A DNA stretch of 34,595 nucleotides from Streptomyces sp. ISL-94 (GTDB lineage Bacteria; Actinomycetota; Actinomycetes; Streptomycetales; Streptomycetaceae), in the NCBI RefSeq assembly GCF_018614075.1, contig NZ_JAGGOZ010000029.1:142555-177149 (forward strand), given 5' to 3'. A program made the translations under genes and the position numbers. Shown piece after piece: positions 7,442-17,100 of this stretch. The notes beneath the pieces were generated by a model, which had not been told where the DNA came from, made no database searches, and saw only the letters and a program-made list of their open reading frames with translations. Position 1 is the first letter of the stretch, and every line of letters begins with the position of its first letter.

Positions 7442-9144
7442 GCGTCGGCCGAGGGGTCGGCGAGGCGGCCGAAGGCGTCGCGCGGACGGCGGTCGGCCTC
7501 AGCGGCCAAGGCGGCGGACAGGTCCGCGGCCGCCGTGAGCCCGGCCCGGCGCAGTGGGCCGTTGGCGGCGAGGGGTTCGGTGCCGCGGGCCGCTTCGGCC
7601 ACCGCGCGCCGGCCGCCCGCGACGCCGGTCTCCAGGAGGCGGCGTACGCGCCACAGCGGGGAGTCGGCGAGCGGGTCGGGGGTGGCCGGTACCCCTTCGG
7701 GGGCGGGGTCGGTCTGCCGGGGCGGGAAGTGTGCGCCCTGGAGGCGGTCGTAGCCGAGGTCCGCGCGGTCCAGCCACTCCTCGGGCAGCCGCAGGGTGTA
7801 GTCCGCACCCGGTACGGGGCCCACCGCGAGGGGACGCAGGGTGGCGGCCCGGTCCAGGTCGGGGCGGCCGAGGACGCGCAGGCGCAGCCCGGGGTACGAG
7901 GCGAGGCGGCGTAGGTTCTCGGTGTGCGCGAGCTCCGGGTGGGGGTGCGCGGGCCGTAGCCGCAGCAGGGGCGCGCCCGGCCGTGCCTCGCGGGCCAGGA
8001 GGTGTTCGCCGGCGGCGCCGACGACGGTGACCTCGCAGCCGAGCAGGGCGGGCTCGGCGCCCTCCGGTTCGGCCTGCCGGCGGGCGAAGGCCTCGGTGAC
8101 CGCCTCGGCCGCGGGGCGGGCGAAGAGGGCCGCGGCAGGCTCCCCGGTCCAGGGCGTACCGCGCAGCGGGGTCGCCCTGACCTCGCGTCCGGCCCCGAGC
8201 CGGCCCTCCGCGGAGACGGTCGCGCCGACGATACGCAGGCCACCGCGGGCGAGTCCGGCATGGTCGAGGGTGGCTCCGCCGAGGGCCACGGAGGCCGAAC
8301 CCGCTCCGCGGGCGCGGGCGAGGCCGCCGGGGCGCACGTCGGAGACCGAGTAGCGGGAGCCGTCCGGGGCGAGGAGGTGGGTGACCACTCCCCCGTATCC
8401 GGTGGCGGAGAGCACCGGTTCGCGGCACAGGCCGTACACCTGGAGGCTGCCGCCGGGCGCGTAGGCGCGGCGGGCGGTTCCGGTGAGCGCGGGGGCTGCG
8501 GATCCGGTGGCCAGCAGTCCGGCGGTGTGCAGGAGTTCGCGGAACGCCGCGGTGAGGTCGCCGAGCCGCTGGGCGGCCCGCCGGTCCCGTGCCGCGCGCA
8601 GGCCCCGTACCACCCGTAGCGCGGCGGCCTCGGCGCGGGGCAGTCCGGCGAGCCGGGCGGTGTGGGCGGCGCGCAGCAGTTCGGCCTGGACCACGGCCCC
8701 GCCGGCGGTGACTCCGGCGGCGAGGGCCTCGGCCGCCGCCTGCCAGAGGGCGGCCGCGGCGCCCAGCTGGGCCTCGGTGAGAGCGGCCGGGGCGGCCTGC
8801 TCGGCGGACTCGGCCGTCACCGGTTCGGCCCTCGCGGGCGCCCCCTCCGCGAGCGGGGCCGCGCCCAGGGCGGCGGCCCGGTGCAGGCAGCGTGGCGCCA
8901 ACAGGCAGCTGCACACCGCCTGTTCGGCTGCGCCGATGGATCCCCCGGGGCCCGGGCTCAGGGTGACGACGGCGTCCTCGCCGAAGCGGAGGGTGACGCT
9001 GCCGTCCTCCCCACGGACGGCGTTCGCCGCGCAGCTCTCGGTGGCCGCGTCGAGCTTCTTGCGCAGCCGGGCGGTGAGGTTCTCGACGGCTTCGGCGAGC
9101 ACCTCGGGCGCCACGGGCGGCAGTTGGGGGTGCAGCGGGCTCAA
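7360..9144 (-). CDS. SWIM zinc-finger protein (YehQ-like)
   Basis: A 594-residue protein, the last gene of the five-gene operon. The SWIM signature CxC-x5-CxH is present at residues 78-88 (VCSCLLAPRCLH), preceded by the usual short beta strands (SVTLRFGED, VVTLSP). The rest is a long Ala/Arg-rich region without motifs I can name. SWIM domains bind zinc and usually nucleic acid or a protein partner. E. coli YehQ is a SWIM protein encoded beside YehL, YehM and YehP, matching this neighbourhood. The start is TTG at 9144, overlapping the stop of the preceding gene (TTGA, 9141-9144), with GGAGAG five bases upstream; that supports coupled translation at a low-efficiency start. The 3' end overlaps the convergent HAD gene. 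Confidence 0.88.
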   Translation of the reverse strand: MSPLHPQLPPVAPEVLAEAVENLTARLRKKLDAATESCAANAVRGEDGSVTLRFGEDAVVTLSPGPGGSIGAAEQAVCSCLLAPRCLHRAAALGAAPLAEGAPARAEPVTAESAEQAAPAALTEAQLGAAAALWQAAAEALAAGVTAGGAVVQAELLRAAHTARLAGLPRAEAAALRVVRGLRAARDRRAAQRLGDLTAAFRELLHTAGLLATGSAAPALTGTARRAYAPGGSLQVYGLCREPVLSATGYGGVVTHLLAPDGSRYSVSDVRPGGLARARGAGSASVALGGATLDHAGLARGGLRIVGATVSAEGRLGAGREVRATPLRGTPWTGEPAAALFARPAAEAVTEAFARRQAEPEGAEPALLGCEVTVVGAAGEHLLAREARPGAPLLRLRPAHPHPELAHTENLRRLASYPGLRLRVLGRPDLDRAATLRPLAVGPVPGADYTLRLPEEWLDRADLGYDRLQGAHFPPRQTDPAPEGVPATPDPLADSPLWRVRRLLETGVAGGRRAVAEAARGTEPLAANGPLRRAGLTAAADLSAALAAEADRRPRDAFGRLADPSADAYAWAWLASATHLAAAERSLVAASWAG

Positions 9145-12100
9145 CGGGGCTCTCCACGGAGACGGTCGCCCACCCAGCGGGCGAGGGCGAGGGGGCTGAG
9201 GGCGGCCACGGGCATGCCCGCGGCGACGAGTTGCCGTGCGACGGGGACCGAGTAGCGGGGCGTGCCCGCGTCGTCGAGCGCGGCGCAGCCCAGCAGGTGG
9301 GCGCCCGAGGCGGCGAGTGCGCGGACCTCGCCGAGGAGGCCGCCGATCGGGGCGCCCTCCTCGAAGTCGCTGACCACGACGACGAGGGTGCGGCTCGGGA
9401 CGGTGATGAGGGAGCGGGCGTGGGCGAGGCCGGCGGCGATGTGCGTACCACCGCCGACGCGGACCTCCAGGAGGAGGGAGAGCGGGTCCTCGACCCGGGC
9501 GGTGAGGTCCATGACCTGGGTGGAGAAGGCGAGGAAGTGCGTGGAAAGGGTGGGTACGCCGCCGAGCACGGCCGCGGTCAGCGCCGACCAGATGACGGAG
9601 GCCTCCATGGAGCCGGAGACGTCGACGACCAGGATCAGCCGCCAGTCGGCCTCACGGCTCGCCCGGGTGCTGAAGACGGGGCGCTCCGGGACGACGACCA
9701 CGCTGCCGTCGGGCTTTCGCCGGGTGTGGGCGAGGTTGGCGCGCAGGGTGCGGGCCAGGTCGAGGCGGCCGCCGGGGCGGCGGGTGGGGCGGGGGGTGGC
9801 GAGGCCCGAGAGGGCGGGGCGCAGCCGGGTGGCGAGCTCCTTGGCGAGTTCGTCGACCAGCCGCCTCACCAGCGGGCGCAGGCGGGCGAGTTGGGCTTCC
9901 GGCATACCGCCGGCCAGGGACAGGACGGAGCTGAGCAGTTCCACGGAGGGCCGTACGGCCGCAGGGTCGAGCTGGGTCAGTACGTCGGTGCGGCCCGCTT
10001 CGGCCGCTCCGGCCAGCACTTCTTCCCGTACGTCGGCGCCGAAGAGGGCTTCCAGCTCCTCGGACCACTCGCGGGCGGTGGGGAAGGAGGCCTCCTGGCC
10101 GCCGCCCTGTCCGGGCCCCCGGCCGCCGTCGAGGTCGCCGGCGCCCTCGCCGCGACCGGCGCCGTACAGCTCGTCGAGCGCGTGGGCGTAGCGGCGGGCG
10201 CCGGCGGGGAGCCGGTCGCGCTCGCGGCCGAGCAGGAGCCGCCAGCGGTCGGCGGGGGCGAGCCGCCGCCCTGTGGGGGCGGACGGCCGTCGCGGGGCAT
10301 CGGGGGCCTCCGGCACCGGAGCCGGCGCCGGCGCCCCGGGCAGCGGGAGGTCCTTGAGCGCGGCGAGGCCGGCGGCGTCGGCGGCGGCCCAGAGGGCGAG
10401 CAGCGCGGCCGGTGCGTCGAGCCCGAGGTCGATGCGGTCGCCGAGCCGCTCGGTGACGGTGTCGAGCAGCCGGCCGCGCGCGGCGGGGGAAAGAGCGTCG
10501 AAGCCGCCGCGCAGAGCGGGGAGGCGGTGGAGGAAGTCCTCGTCGGCGAGGTGCTCGACGCGGTCGAGGAGCGGGGTGAGGGCGGCCGGGGAGGACTGGA
10601 GGAGCGGCCCGGCGGCGGTGAGGAGTCCGCCGAGCCGGCGGGCCAGGGCACGCCGGCTGTCGGGGGCGGTGGCGCTGTCGAGCCATCCGGCGGCGCGGTC
10701 GCCGAGGCGGGCGGCGGGGTCGAGGTCGAGGAGGACGCGCACGGCGAGGGCCGCGCCCTGCATCAACGGGGATCCGGAGGCGGCCAGTTCGGTGAGGGCC
10801 GCGTCGGTGCGCAGGCCCAGGTGGCGGGCGGCGGCCCGGTCGGCGAGGGCCACGAGGGCGCCGGCGTCGGCGGGGTCGTCGCTGCCGGCGAGACCGGGCA
10901 GGGAGCGTACGGCCGCTTCGAGCAGGTCGCCGGTGAGCGTGCCGGCGGTGGCCCGCGCGGCGGGCGAGGCACCGGGGAGGTGCCCGCGCCGCAGGGCCTC
11001 CACCAGGTCGAGTGCGTCGAGGAGTTCGGGCAGGGTCGCGGCCTGCGGCAGGGCGGTGGCCGCCTCGTGCAGGCGTACGTCGACCAGCGCGGGCAGATCG
11101 CACCGTGCGGCCGCGGCCAGCCCGGCGAGGATCTGGGCCGGGGTCGGCCCGCCCTCGGCGGCGGCGCGGCGCGCGGTGTCGCGCAAGGTTCCGGCGGCCG
11201 CCTGTTCGGCGGTGACCCCGCGGACCCCGGCGAGGTCCAGCCGGGCGGGGACCGAAGGCGTCCAGGACAGCCGCCACTTGGTGCCGAGGGCGGTGGCGTC
11301 GCCGGTGGCGGACACCGCGAGGGGTTCCCCGTAGGACGCGCCGCAGACGAGGAGCCGCTGGAGCAGCACCTCGCGGCGGGCGTCGAGCGCGGAGCGCAGC
11401 GGGTCGAGGCGGACCTCGCGGGAGGCGGGGTCGTCGGGGCCGGGCAGGCGCAGTTCCGCCACCTCGGCCTCGACGGAGGGGCCGAGGCCTGATCGGGGGG
11501 CGTGCGGGGTGAGCCGCCCGCGTGCGGTGCCGACGAGCACGGCCTCCAGGGCCCGGGCCAGGGCCCGGCCGCGGCCGAGCGGTTCCCCCTGGCCCAGGAC
11601 GGTGGTGACGGCCTCGATGAGCTCGCCGCGGCCGGGCGCGGGGAGCCCGCGCAAGGCGCCGAGGTCACAGGCGAGCCGCAGCGTCTCGGCGGCCTCACCG
11701 GTACCGGCGGTGTGCCCGGCGCGGCGCAGCTCCCGGCACACGCCGGTGACGGCGACGGAGGCCGCCTCCCGCAGCCGCCCGGGATCGCCGGCGGCTTGCA
11801 GCACGGCCTGCTGCCAGAGCGGGTCCCGAATCCCGGCGGGGTAGCCGGAGCGGGAGTCGAGCAGGTCGAAGGAGTACGGCACGAAGGAGGTGACGACCTC
11901 CCCTTCGCCCCGCCCCTCGCCTGCCCGTCCGCCTGCGGCGGGCACCAGACCGGGGCCACCGGGGGCGGTACTGCCGGCAGCGGGCGGCGTCGGAAGCCTG
12001 CCGCCCCCACCGCGACCGCCAGGTGAAGCACCGTCGGCGGCGGGCGCCGGATCCGGCTCACCGCGGCCCCCGGCGCGGGCGCCGCCGGCAGCGGGCGCGG

Positions 12101-13001
12101 TCGGCGACTCGCCGCCCCGGCCAGGGGCGACGCCCGCGGCCGCAGCCGCACCGGCACCCGCCCGCCCATCGGCGGCGGCGGGCACTGCGCCGTGGTCGGC
12201 CGGAGTGGAACCCGCAGGGGCGGGCGGAGCGAGGGCCGGTGCGTGGAAGGCCCCGATCACCGCCGCCACGCGGCGGCCGGCGGCGGAGGCGGTCGCGATC
12301 ACCTCGCGCATGTGGGCCTCACGGGCCAGGTCCCGTCCCGGGACGGCCGCGGCGTCCGCGCGCAGGGCCCAGCCGACGCCGAGCGCCGCACGGCGTACCG
12401 CTTCCGGGGAACAGCCGGGTGCGAGGACCTCGACCGCACGGTCCCACAGGTCGTCGCCGTCGCGCCCCGTGCCGGCGGCGGTGAGCGCATCCGCGAAGGA
12501 ACCGCCGCCCCGCCGTTCCGGGCGTGCGCCGGAAACCAGGCCTGAGCCCGGCTGGGAGCCGGCGTCCCCGCCCCGCGCCGCGGCCGGAGCCGGGATCGGG
12601 ACGACGTCCGCGGTCGGGGTCGCGGCATGCCCGTCGCCGGTCCAGCCGGCGTCGGACAGCGGGAGGTCGCAGCAGAGGACGGCCGCGCCGGTGCGGCGGG
12701 CCCAGCGGATGGCGGCCAGTTCCGGGGAGAAGTCCGCGAACGGGTAGAACGCCAGGCGGCCGTCCGCGCCCGAGCCCGCCAGGGCGACCGGGGCGACGGT
12801 CTCGGGGTCGGCCAGGTGCTCGATCCACGGCTGGAAGTCGGCCGGCAGCTCGACGCAGACCACCTCGGCGCCGGCGGCGTCCAGCAGCGCCGGGACCACC
12901 GCGGCCAGCGCGGGGCTGTGGTGGCGTACCCCCAGCAGGTACGGCGTGCGGGACGCGGCGAGCGCGTCGACGGCGGCCCGCGGATCGGTCGTCGGCGTCA
13001 C
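9141..13001 (-). CDS. DUF5682-VWA fusion protein (YehM-like + YehP-like)
   Basis: A 1286-residue protein. The N-terminal part matches the DUF5682 pattern: GVRHHSP near residue 22, VELPADFQPWIEHL, YPFADFSPE, then REAHM and GAFHAP near residue 250. The two GxxH motifs recall TraB/ChaN/Tiki-type domains. Residues about 259-365 are a Gly/Ala/Pro-rich linker. A long helical region follows, then from about residue 910 (ADRWRLLLG) a CoxE-type module ends in a VWA domain. Its MIDAS metal site is complete: DVSGS at 1127-1131, Thr in GGGTHI near 1186, Asp in SDFEEG near 1212. In E. coli the two halves are separate proteins (YehM, YehP). The GTG start at 13001 has GGGAG eight bases upstream and overlaps the MoxR stop (GTGA). 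It is likely a scaffold and MoxR partner; the substrate is unknown. Confidence 0.88.
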   Translation of the reverse strand: MTPTTDPRAAVDALAASRTPYLLGVRHHSPALAAVVPALLDAAGAEVVCVELPADFQPWIEHLADPETVAPVALAGSGADGRLAFYPFADFSPELAAIRWARRTGAAVLCCDLPLSDAGWTGDGHAATPTADVVPIPAPAAARGGDAGSQPGSGLVSGARPERRGGGSFADALTAAGTGRDGDDLWDRAVEVLAPGCSPEAVRRAALGVGWALRADAAAVPGRDLAREAHMREVIATASAAGRRVAAVIGAFHAPALAPPAPAGSTPADHGAVPAAADGRAGAGAAAAAGVAPGRGGESPTAPAAGGARAGGRGEPDPAPAADGASPGGRGGGGRLPTPPAAGSTAPGGPGLVPAAGGRAGEGRGEGEVVTSFVPYSFDLLDSRSGYPAGIRDPLWQQAVLQAAGDPGRLREAASVAVTGVCRELRRAGHTAGTGEAAETLRLACDLGALRGLPAPGRGELIEAVTTVLGQGEPLGRGRALARALEAVLVGTARGRLTPHAPRSGLGPSVEAEVAELRLPGPDDPASREVRLDPLRSALDARREVLLQRLLVCGASYGEPLAVSATGDATALGTKWRLSWTPSVPARLDLAGVRGVTAEQAAAGTLRDTARRAAAEGGPTPAQILAGLAAAARCDLPALVDVRLHEAATALPQAATLPELLDALDLVEALRRGHLPGASPAARATAGTLTGDLLEAAVRSLPGLAGSDDPADAGALVALADRAAARHLGLRTDAALTELAASGSPLMQGAALAVRVLLDLDPAARLGDRAAGWLDSATAPDSRRALARRLGGLLTAAGPLLQSSPAALTPLLDRVEHLADEDFLHRLPALRGGFDALSPAARGRLLDTVTERLGDRIDLGLDAPAALLALWAAADAAGLAALKDLPLPGAPAPAPVPEAPDAPRRPSAPTGRRLAPADRWRLLLGRERDRLPAGARRYAHALDELYGAGRGEGAGDLDGGRGPGQGGGQEASFPTAREWSEELEALFGADVREEVLAGAAEAGRTDVLTQLDPAAVRPSVELLSSVLSLAGGMPEAQLARLRPLVRRLVDELAKELATRLRPALSGLATPRPTRRPGGRLDLARTLRANLAHTRRKPDGSVVVVPERPVFSTRASREADWRLILVVDVSGSMEASVIWSALTAAVLGGVPTLSTHFLAFSTQVMDLTARVEDPLSLLLEVRVGGGTHIAAGLAHARSLITVPSRTLVVVVSDFEEGAPIGGLLGEVRALAASGAHLLGCAALDDAGTPRYSVPVARQLVAAGMPVAALSPLALARWVGDRLRGEPR

Positions 13002-14164
13002 CGCAGGCTCCCGCGCAGGTCCCACAGGCGGCGCCACATGGCCGAGCCGTCCTCGGCCCGGCGGCGGACCGGGCCGTCCCAGTACCCGAGCAGCCGCCCG
13101 TGGTCGGCCGGGTCGTCCTTCCGTACGACACCCAGCAGGTGCCCCGGCAGCAGGTCCAGCACGTCCCCGCCGGGCAGGTAGGCGGCCGAGACCCCCAGGG
13201 AGGCCGCCACCTGCACGGCCTCGGCGGTGGACATGACGGTGCCCGGCCGTTCCACGTCCCAGCCCTCGGCGGAGCGCCCGGAGCGCAGGTCCCGGAAGAC
13301 GGTGACGAGCGCGTCGAGCACGGCGTCGTCGACCCCGAAGGCCGCTCCCGCCCGTTCCACGGCCGCCACCGCCTGGCGGCGGATCAGCGTGGCCTCCGCG
13401 TCCGCGTCGGCGATCGGGGCGACCGTCTCGAAGTTGAAGCGCCGCTTGAGGGCGGCGGACATCTCGGAGACTCCGCGGTCGCGCAGGTTGGCGGTGGCGA
13501 TGACGGTGAAGCCGGGGGCGGCGGGGACCACCGCGTCCTCGGTGGCGGTCAGTTCGGGCACGCTGACGCGCCGGTCGGACAGGATCGACACGAGCGCGTC
13601 CTGGACCTCGGGCAGGCAGCGGGTGATCTCCTCGACGCGGGCGACCCGCCCGGTGCGCATGGCGGAGAGCACCGGGGAGTCGACCAGCGCCTGGCTCGTG
13701 GGGCCCTGCGCGAGCAGCAGCGCGTAGTTCCAGCCGTAGCGGAAGGCGTCCTCCGTCGTGCCCGCCGTGCCCTGCACGGTCAGCGCGCTGGTGCCGCAGA
13801 CGGCGGCGGCCAGCAGTTCGGAGAGCATCGACTTGGCCGTGCCGGGCTCGCCGGTGAGCAGCAGGCCGCGCTCTCCGGCGAGGGTGACCACGCACCGCTC
13901 CACGAGGGCGCGTTCGCCGACGAACTTGGGGGCGATGGCCAGTTTGGCCGGCAGTCCGGCCCGGCGGCGCCCCGGCAGGACGAGTTCGGTGCCGTCGCTG
14001 CCGCACACGAAGGTGACGACGGCGCGCGGGGTGAGGGCCCAGCCGGGCGGGCGGGGGCCGGGGTCCTGGGCGGCGAGGAAGGCGAGTTCGGCGGCGTACC
14101 GCTCCTCCGCGGGGAGTACCTGCCGGGCCGCGGCGGGGGCGGCTGCTTGTTCGGTGACGGTCAT
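12998..14164 (-). CDS. MoxR-family AAA+ ATPase (YehL-like)
   Basis: A 388-residue ATPase. Walker A is GEPGTAKS (105-112), Walker B is VARVEE (174-179), the sensor-1 Asn lies in FTVIATANLRDRG, and the Arg-finger region is ALKRRFNFE. The family acts as hexameric remodelling or metal-insertion chaperones, nearly always with a VWA-domain partner, and the next gene supplies one. The N-terminal 60 residues ahead of the AAA+ core are unusual and may dock a substrate. The ATG at 14164 has AAAGGA five bases upstream. The stop overlaps the downstream GTG (12998-13001), and the upstream gene ends 35 bp away. Expected to be cytoplasmic. The ATPase assignment is firm; the resemblance to YehL rests mainly on gene context. 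Confidence 0.92.
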   Translation of the reverse strand: MTVTEQAAAPAAARQVLPAEERYAAELAFLAAQDPGPRPPGWALTPRAVVTFVCGSDGTELVLPGRRRAGLPAKLAIAPKFVGERALVERCVVTLAGERGLLLTGEPGTAKSMLSELLAAAVCGTSALTVQGTAGTTEDAFRYGWNYALLLAQGPTSQALVDSPVLSAMRTGRVARVEEITRCLPEVQDALVSILSDRRVSVPELTATEDAVVPAAPGFTVIATANLRDRGVSEMSAALKRRFNFETVAPIADADAEATLIRRQAVAAVERAGAAFGVDDAVLDALVTVFRDLRSGRSAEGWDVERPGTVMSTAEAVQVAASLGVSAAYLPGGDVLDLLPGHLLGVVRKDDPADHGRLLGYWDGPVRRRAEDGSAMWRRLWDLRGSLR

Positions 14165-14199
14165 GACGGTCCTTTGCGGTACGGGTAGGGATGCGGTGG

Positions 14200-17100
14200 T
14201 CAGCGGCGGCGCGGACGGGTGCGCTTCACCTTGAGCTCCTCGAAGCGCGGTACGTCGCCCTCGCGGACCCGCTGCCAGGCCCGCCGGTAGAGGTCCGCGG
14301 CCGGTTCGCCCGGGAGCAGCACCCCGCAGACCGGACCGGCGCCCGCGATGAGCCCGTACATCGGGAGCTTCCACTGCTCCACCGGGAGGACGGGGGCGGA
14401 CATGTCGGCCCAGCCGCCCGGCAGGAACAGCGTGCGCCCGGCCCGGCTGCGGTCGGCCGTCACCACGAGCTCGGTGGCGGCGAGTCCGGCACGGGCCGCC
14501 TTGAGGCGGGCCGGCTTCCAGCCGGTCCAGCGCGCGGTGTTGCGGTCGGTGGGGTCGGGCATGGCGAGCAGCGCGAGGTACAGGGCGGCCGCGTCTGCGC
14601 CGAGGCCGTACGCGGCGCAGACCTCCGCCACCACCTCGGGCACGGAGCGGGTCGGGTCCTGGGGCCACCACGTGCCGTCCGCGTCGGTGGTGCCCGCCGC
14701 CGGGGCGCCGGGGTCGGCGAGGAGCGCGGCGAAGCGGGGGTCGTGGGCGGCCCGCAGCGCCGCTTCCAGGCCGCCGATGCCCTGGTCGGCGCCCCGCAGC
14801 AGCGGCAGGTACGGGTCGGAGCCGGTGGAGTCGAGCAGGGCCGGGCGCAGGGCGGGCCGGGGGCTGTTGTCGCGGGTCGGCAGGACGACCGCGCCGTACC
14901 GCTCGTAGGTCCCGGTGGTCTCGGTCGGCGTGCCGGCGGCCTTGCGGAAGTCGGGCAGGCTGATGAAGTTCCCGGAGCTCAGGAGCAGTTCGGGCGCGGC
15001 GAGCCGCTGGCGTACGGCAGTCAGCGCGGGCGGCAGGGCCGCTCGTACGGGGTCGCCGGCGGGCAGCCGGTGCGCCAGCCACGCGGCCGTGGCCAGGGCC
15101 GCGCACAGGACGGAGCCGGTGAAGGGTTCCCCGGTGGGCTCGGCGGTCTCCGCGTGGTCGCCGCTGACGGTCCACGCCACGTCGGTGGAGAGCGTAGGCG
15201 AGGCGGCAGGGTCGAGCAGTGCGGCGAGGGCCCGGTGGGCGGGCCAGCCGCCGCGGACGGCGCGCGCCGCCTCGGAGGCCAGCCAGTCGGGTACCGGCGT
15301 ACGGCGGCCCACGCGCCGGTTCCACTCCTGCGCGGCGGCAGCCGCGTCGGGGCCGTCGCTCCACAGCCGGGCCGGGTCGGCGGGCAGCAGGGCGGCGACC
15401 ACAGCGCGCCGGACCTCGGGGTCGAGGAGCTTGAGCTCGTCGCGCGCCGATGCCGCCTCGGCGGCTTTGAGCCCGAGGGTGGCGCGCAGCTCGGTGGGCA
15501 GGAAGTTGCGCTGCCAGGCGTCGATGTGCGGAAGTCCCGCGACGACGAGCCGGGCGAGGGCGCCGGAGACCCCGGTGAGGCGGGCGAACTCCTCGGCGGC
15601 TTCGGGGTGGAAGGGCGCCGGGCCGTGTGCGGCGGCCGCGCCGAGGAAGGCGGCCAGCCAGCCGGGGCCGCGCTCGCGGTCGCCGAGCGGGGCGTCGCCG
15701 CGCGCCGTGTAGGGGCCGGGGACGGCGAAGCGGCCTGCGGGGTCGTGGAGGAGGGCGCCGAACTCGTGCCCGTCGGGGACGGACTGGCTGTGCTCGGTCA
15801 GGGCGAGGGCGGCGCCGCCGCCGAGCGGGAGCACGCAGCGGTGGGCGAGGTTGCGCTCGCGGCCGTCGGGGGTGGTCAGGTGGCGCTGGTCGAGGTGGAG
15901 CATGACCCGGCGCCAGCGGGCGGCGGATCCCCCGGCGGAGCCCAGGCCGAGGGCGTCCACCGAGCCGAGCAGGGTGAGCAGGGCGGCCCGCTGCTCGTCG
16001 GTGACGCCGAGGGTGACGGCGCGGTAGGCGACGGCGGCGGGCTGGTCGAGCAGCGGTGTCCACGGCACGCTGGAGTACGGCGCGGCGGGAACGTCGAAGT
16101 GGAGCCGGCCGGGCACGGCGGCGGCGCCGGTGTCCGCGCAGGCGATGGCGAGGTCGCGCAGCGTTCGGTGGGCGGTGTCGTTGTCCGCGCCCCAGCGGTA
16201 GTAGCCGGAGTCGAGGATGCCGGCCAGGGCTTCGGCGATCAGACGGTCGGCGGGGCCCTGTTCGGGCTCCTCGGCGGGGCGGTCGGACGGCCGGAGGCGG
16301 TCGGCGACCGCGTCCAGGGCCTTCTGCTGGGCAAGGGTGAAGCGGAGCACCTCGATGATGCCGCCGATCAGCTGGGGGGCGGTCACCGGCGGCAGGGCAG
16401 CGCTCACCACGCCGGGCAGGTCGGCGGACTTCTCGGTGGCGGCGGCCGCCTTGAGCAGGTCGGCGACGGTCTCCCGGTCGGCGGTGCGCAGCGCGGCCGA
16501 GCCCTCGGTGTCGCGCGGGCGCAGGGCGTACCAGTGGGAGAGCGGCGGCAGGTCCACGCTGCCCGTCGCGAAGGCGGCCCGGCCGTGGTGGTCGCCCCGC
16601 GACCGGGCGGTGACCACACCGTCCGGGTCGCTGATGCTGAGCTCGCGCCACTGCTGGGACAGGGCGCGCGGCCGGTCGTCCCCGGGGAAGGCGAGTGCCG
16701 CGACCGGCATGTCGCGTCCTTCGGGCACGGTGACGCTGCGGCCCCCGGTGTCGGAGCCGTGCCAGCCGTGGCCGGGGAGGCGTACGGCACGCCAGCCGAG
16801 CACGCCGTCGGCGGGGGCGCCCAGTACCGAGCCCGGCACCGTGGGCGTCGGGCGCAGCCAGGCGCTGTGCGCCGGGAGCACGGCGGTCTCCGGGTGGCCG
16901 TGCAGGGCGTCGGCGAGGAAGGCGGGCTGGGAGAGCCGGCCGTAGGAGGAGCTCGCGGGATCGTACTCGCACCAGCCGCGCTCGCTCTCCGCGTCCCGCT
17001 GCTGCCACACCCAGTACGAGGTGCCGTCGGACAGCACGGCCCGCTCGGCCGGCAGCTTGGTGTCGCCGCGGTGCAGGACGCCGGCGCCGGTGGCGCGGCC

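Noticed and set aside
13002..14006. Extension of the DUF5682-VWA frame upstream to 14006
   Set aside because: The extra 335 residues are an Arg/Pro-rich out-of-frame reading of the MoxR gene. GTG 13001 with its overlap and ribosome-binding site is the start.
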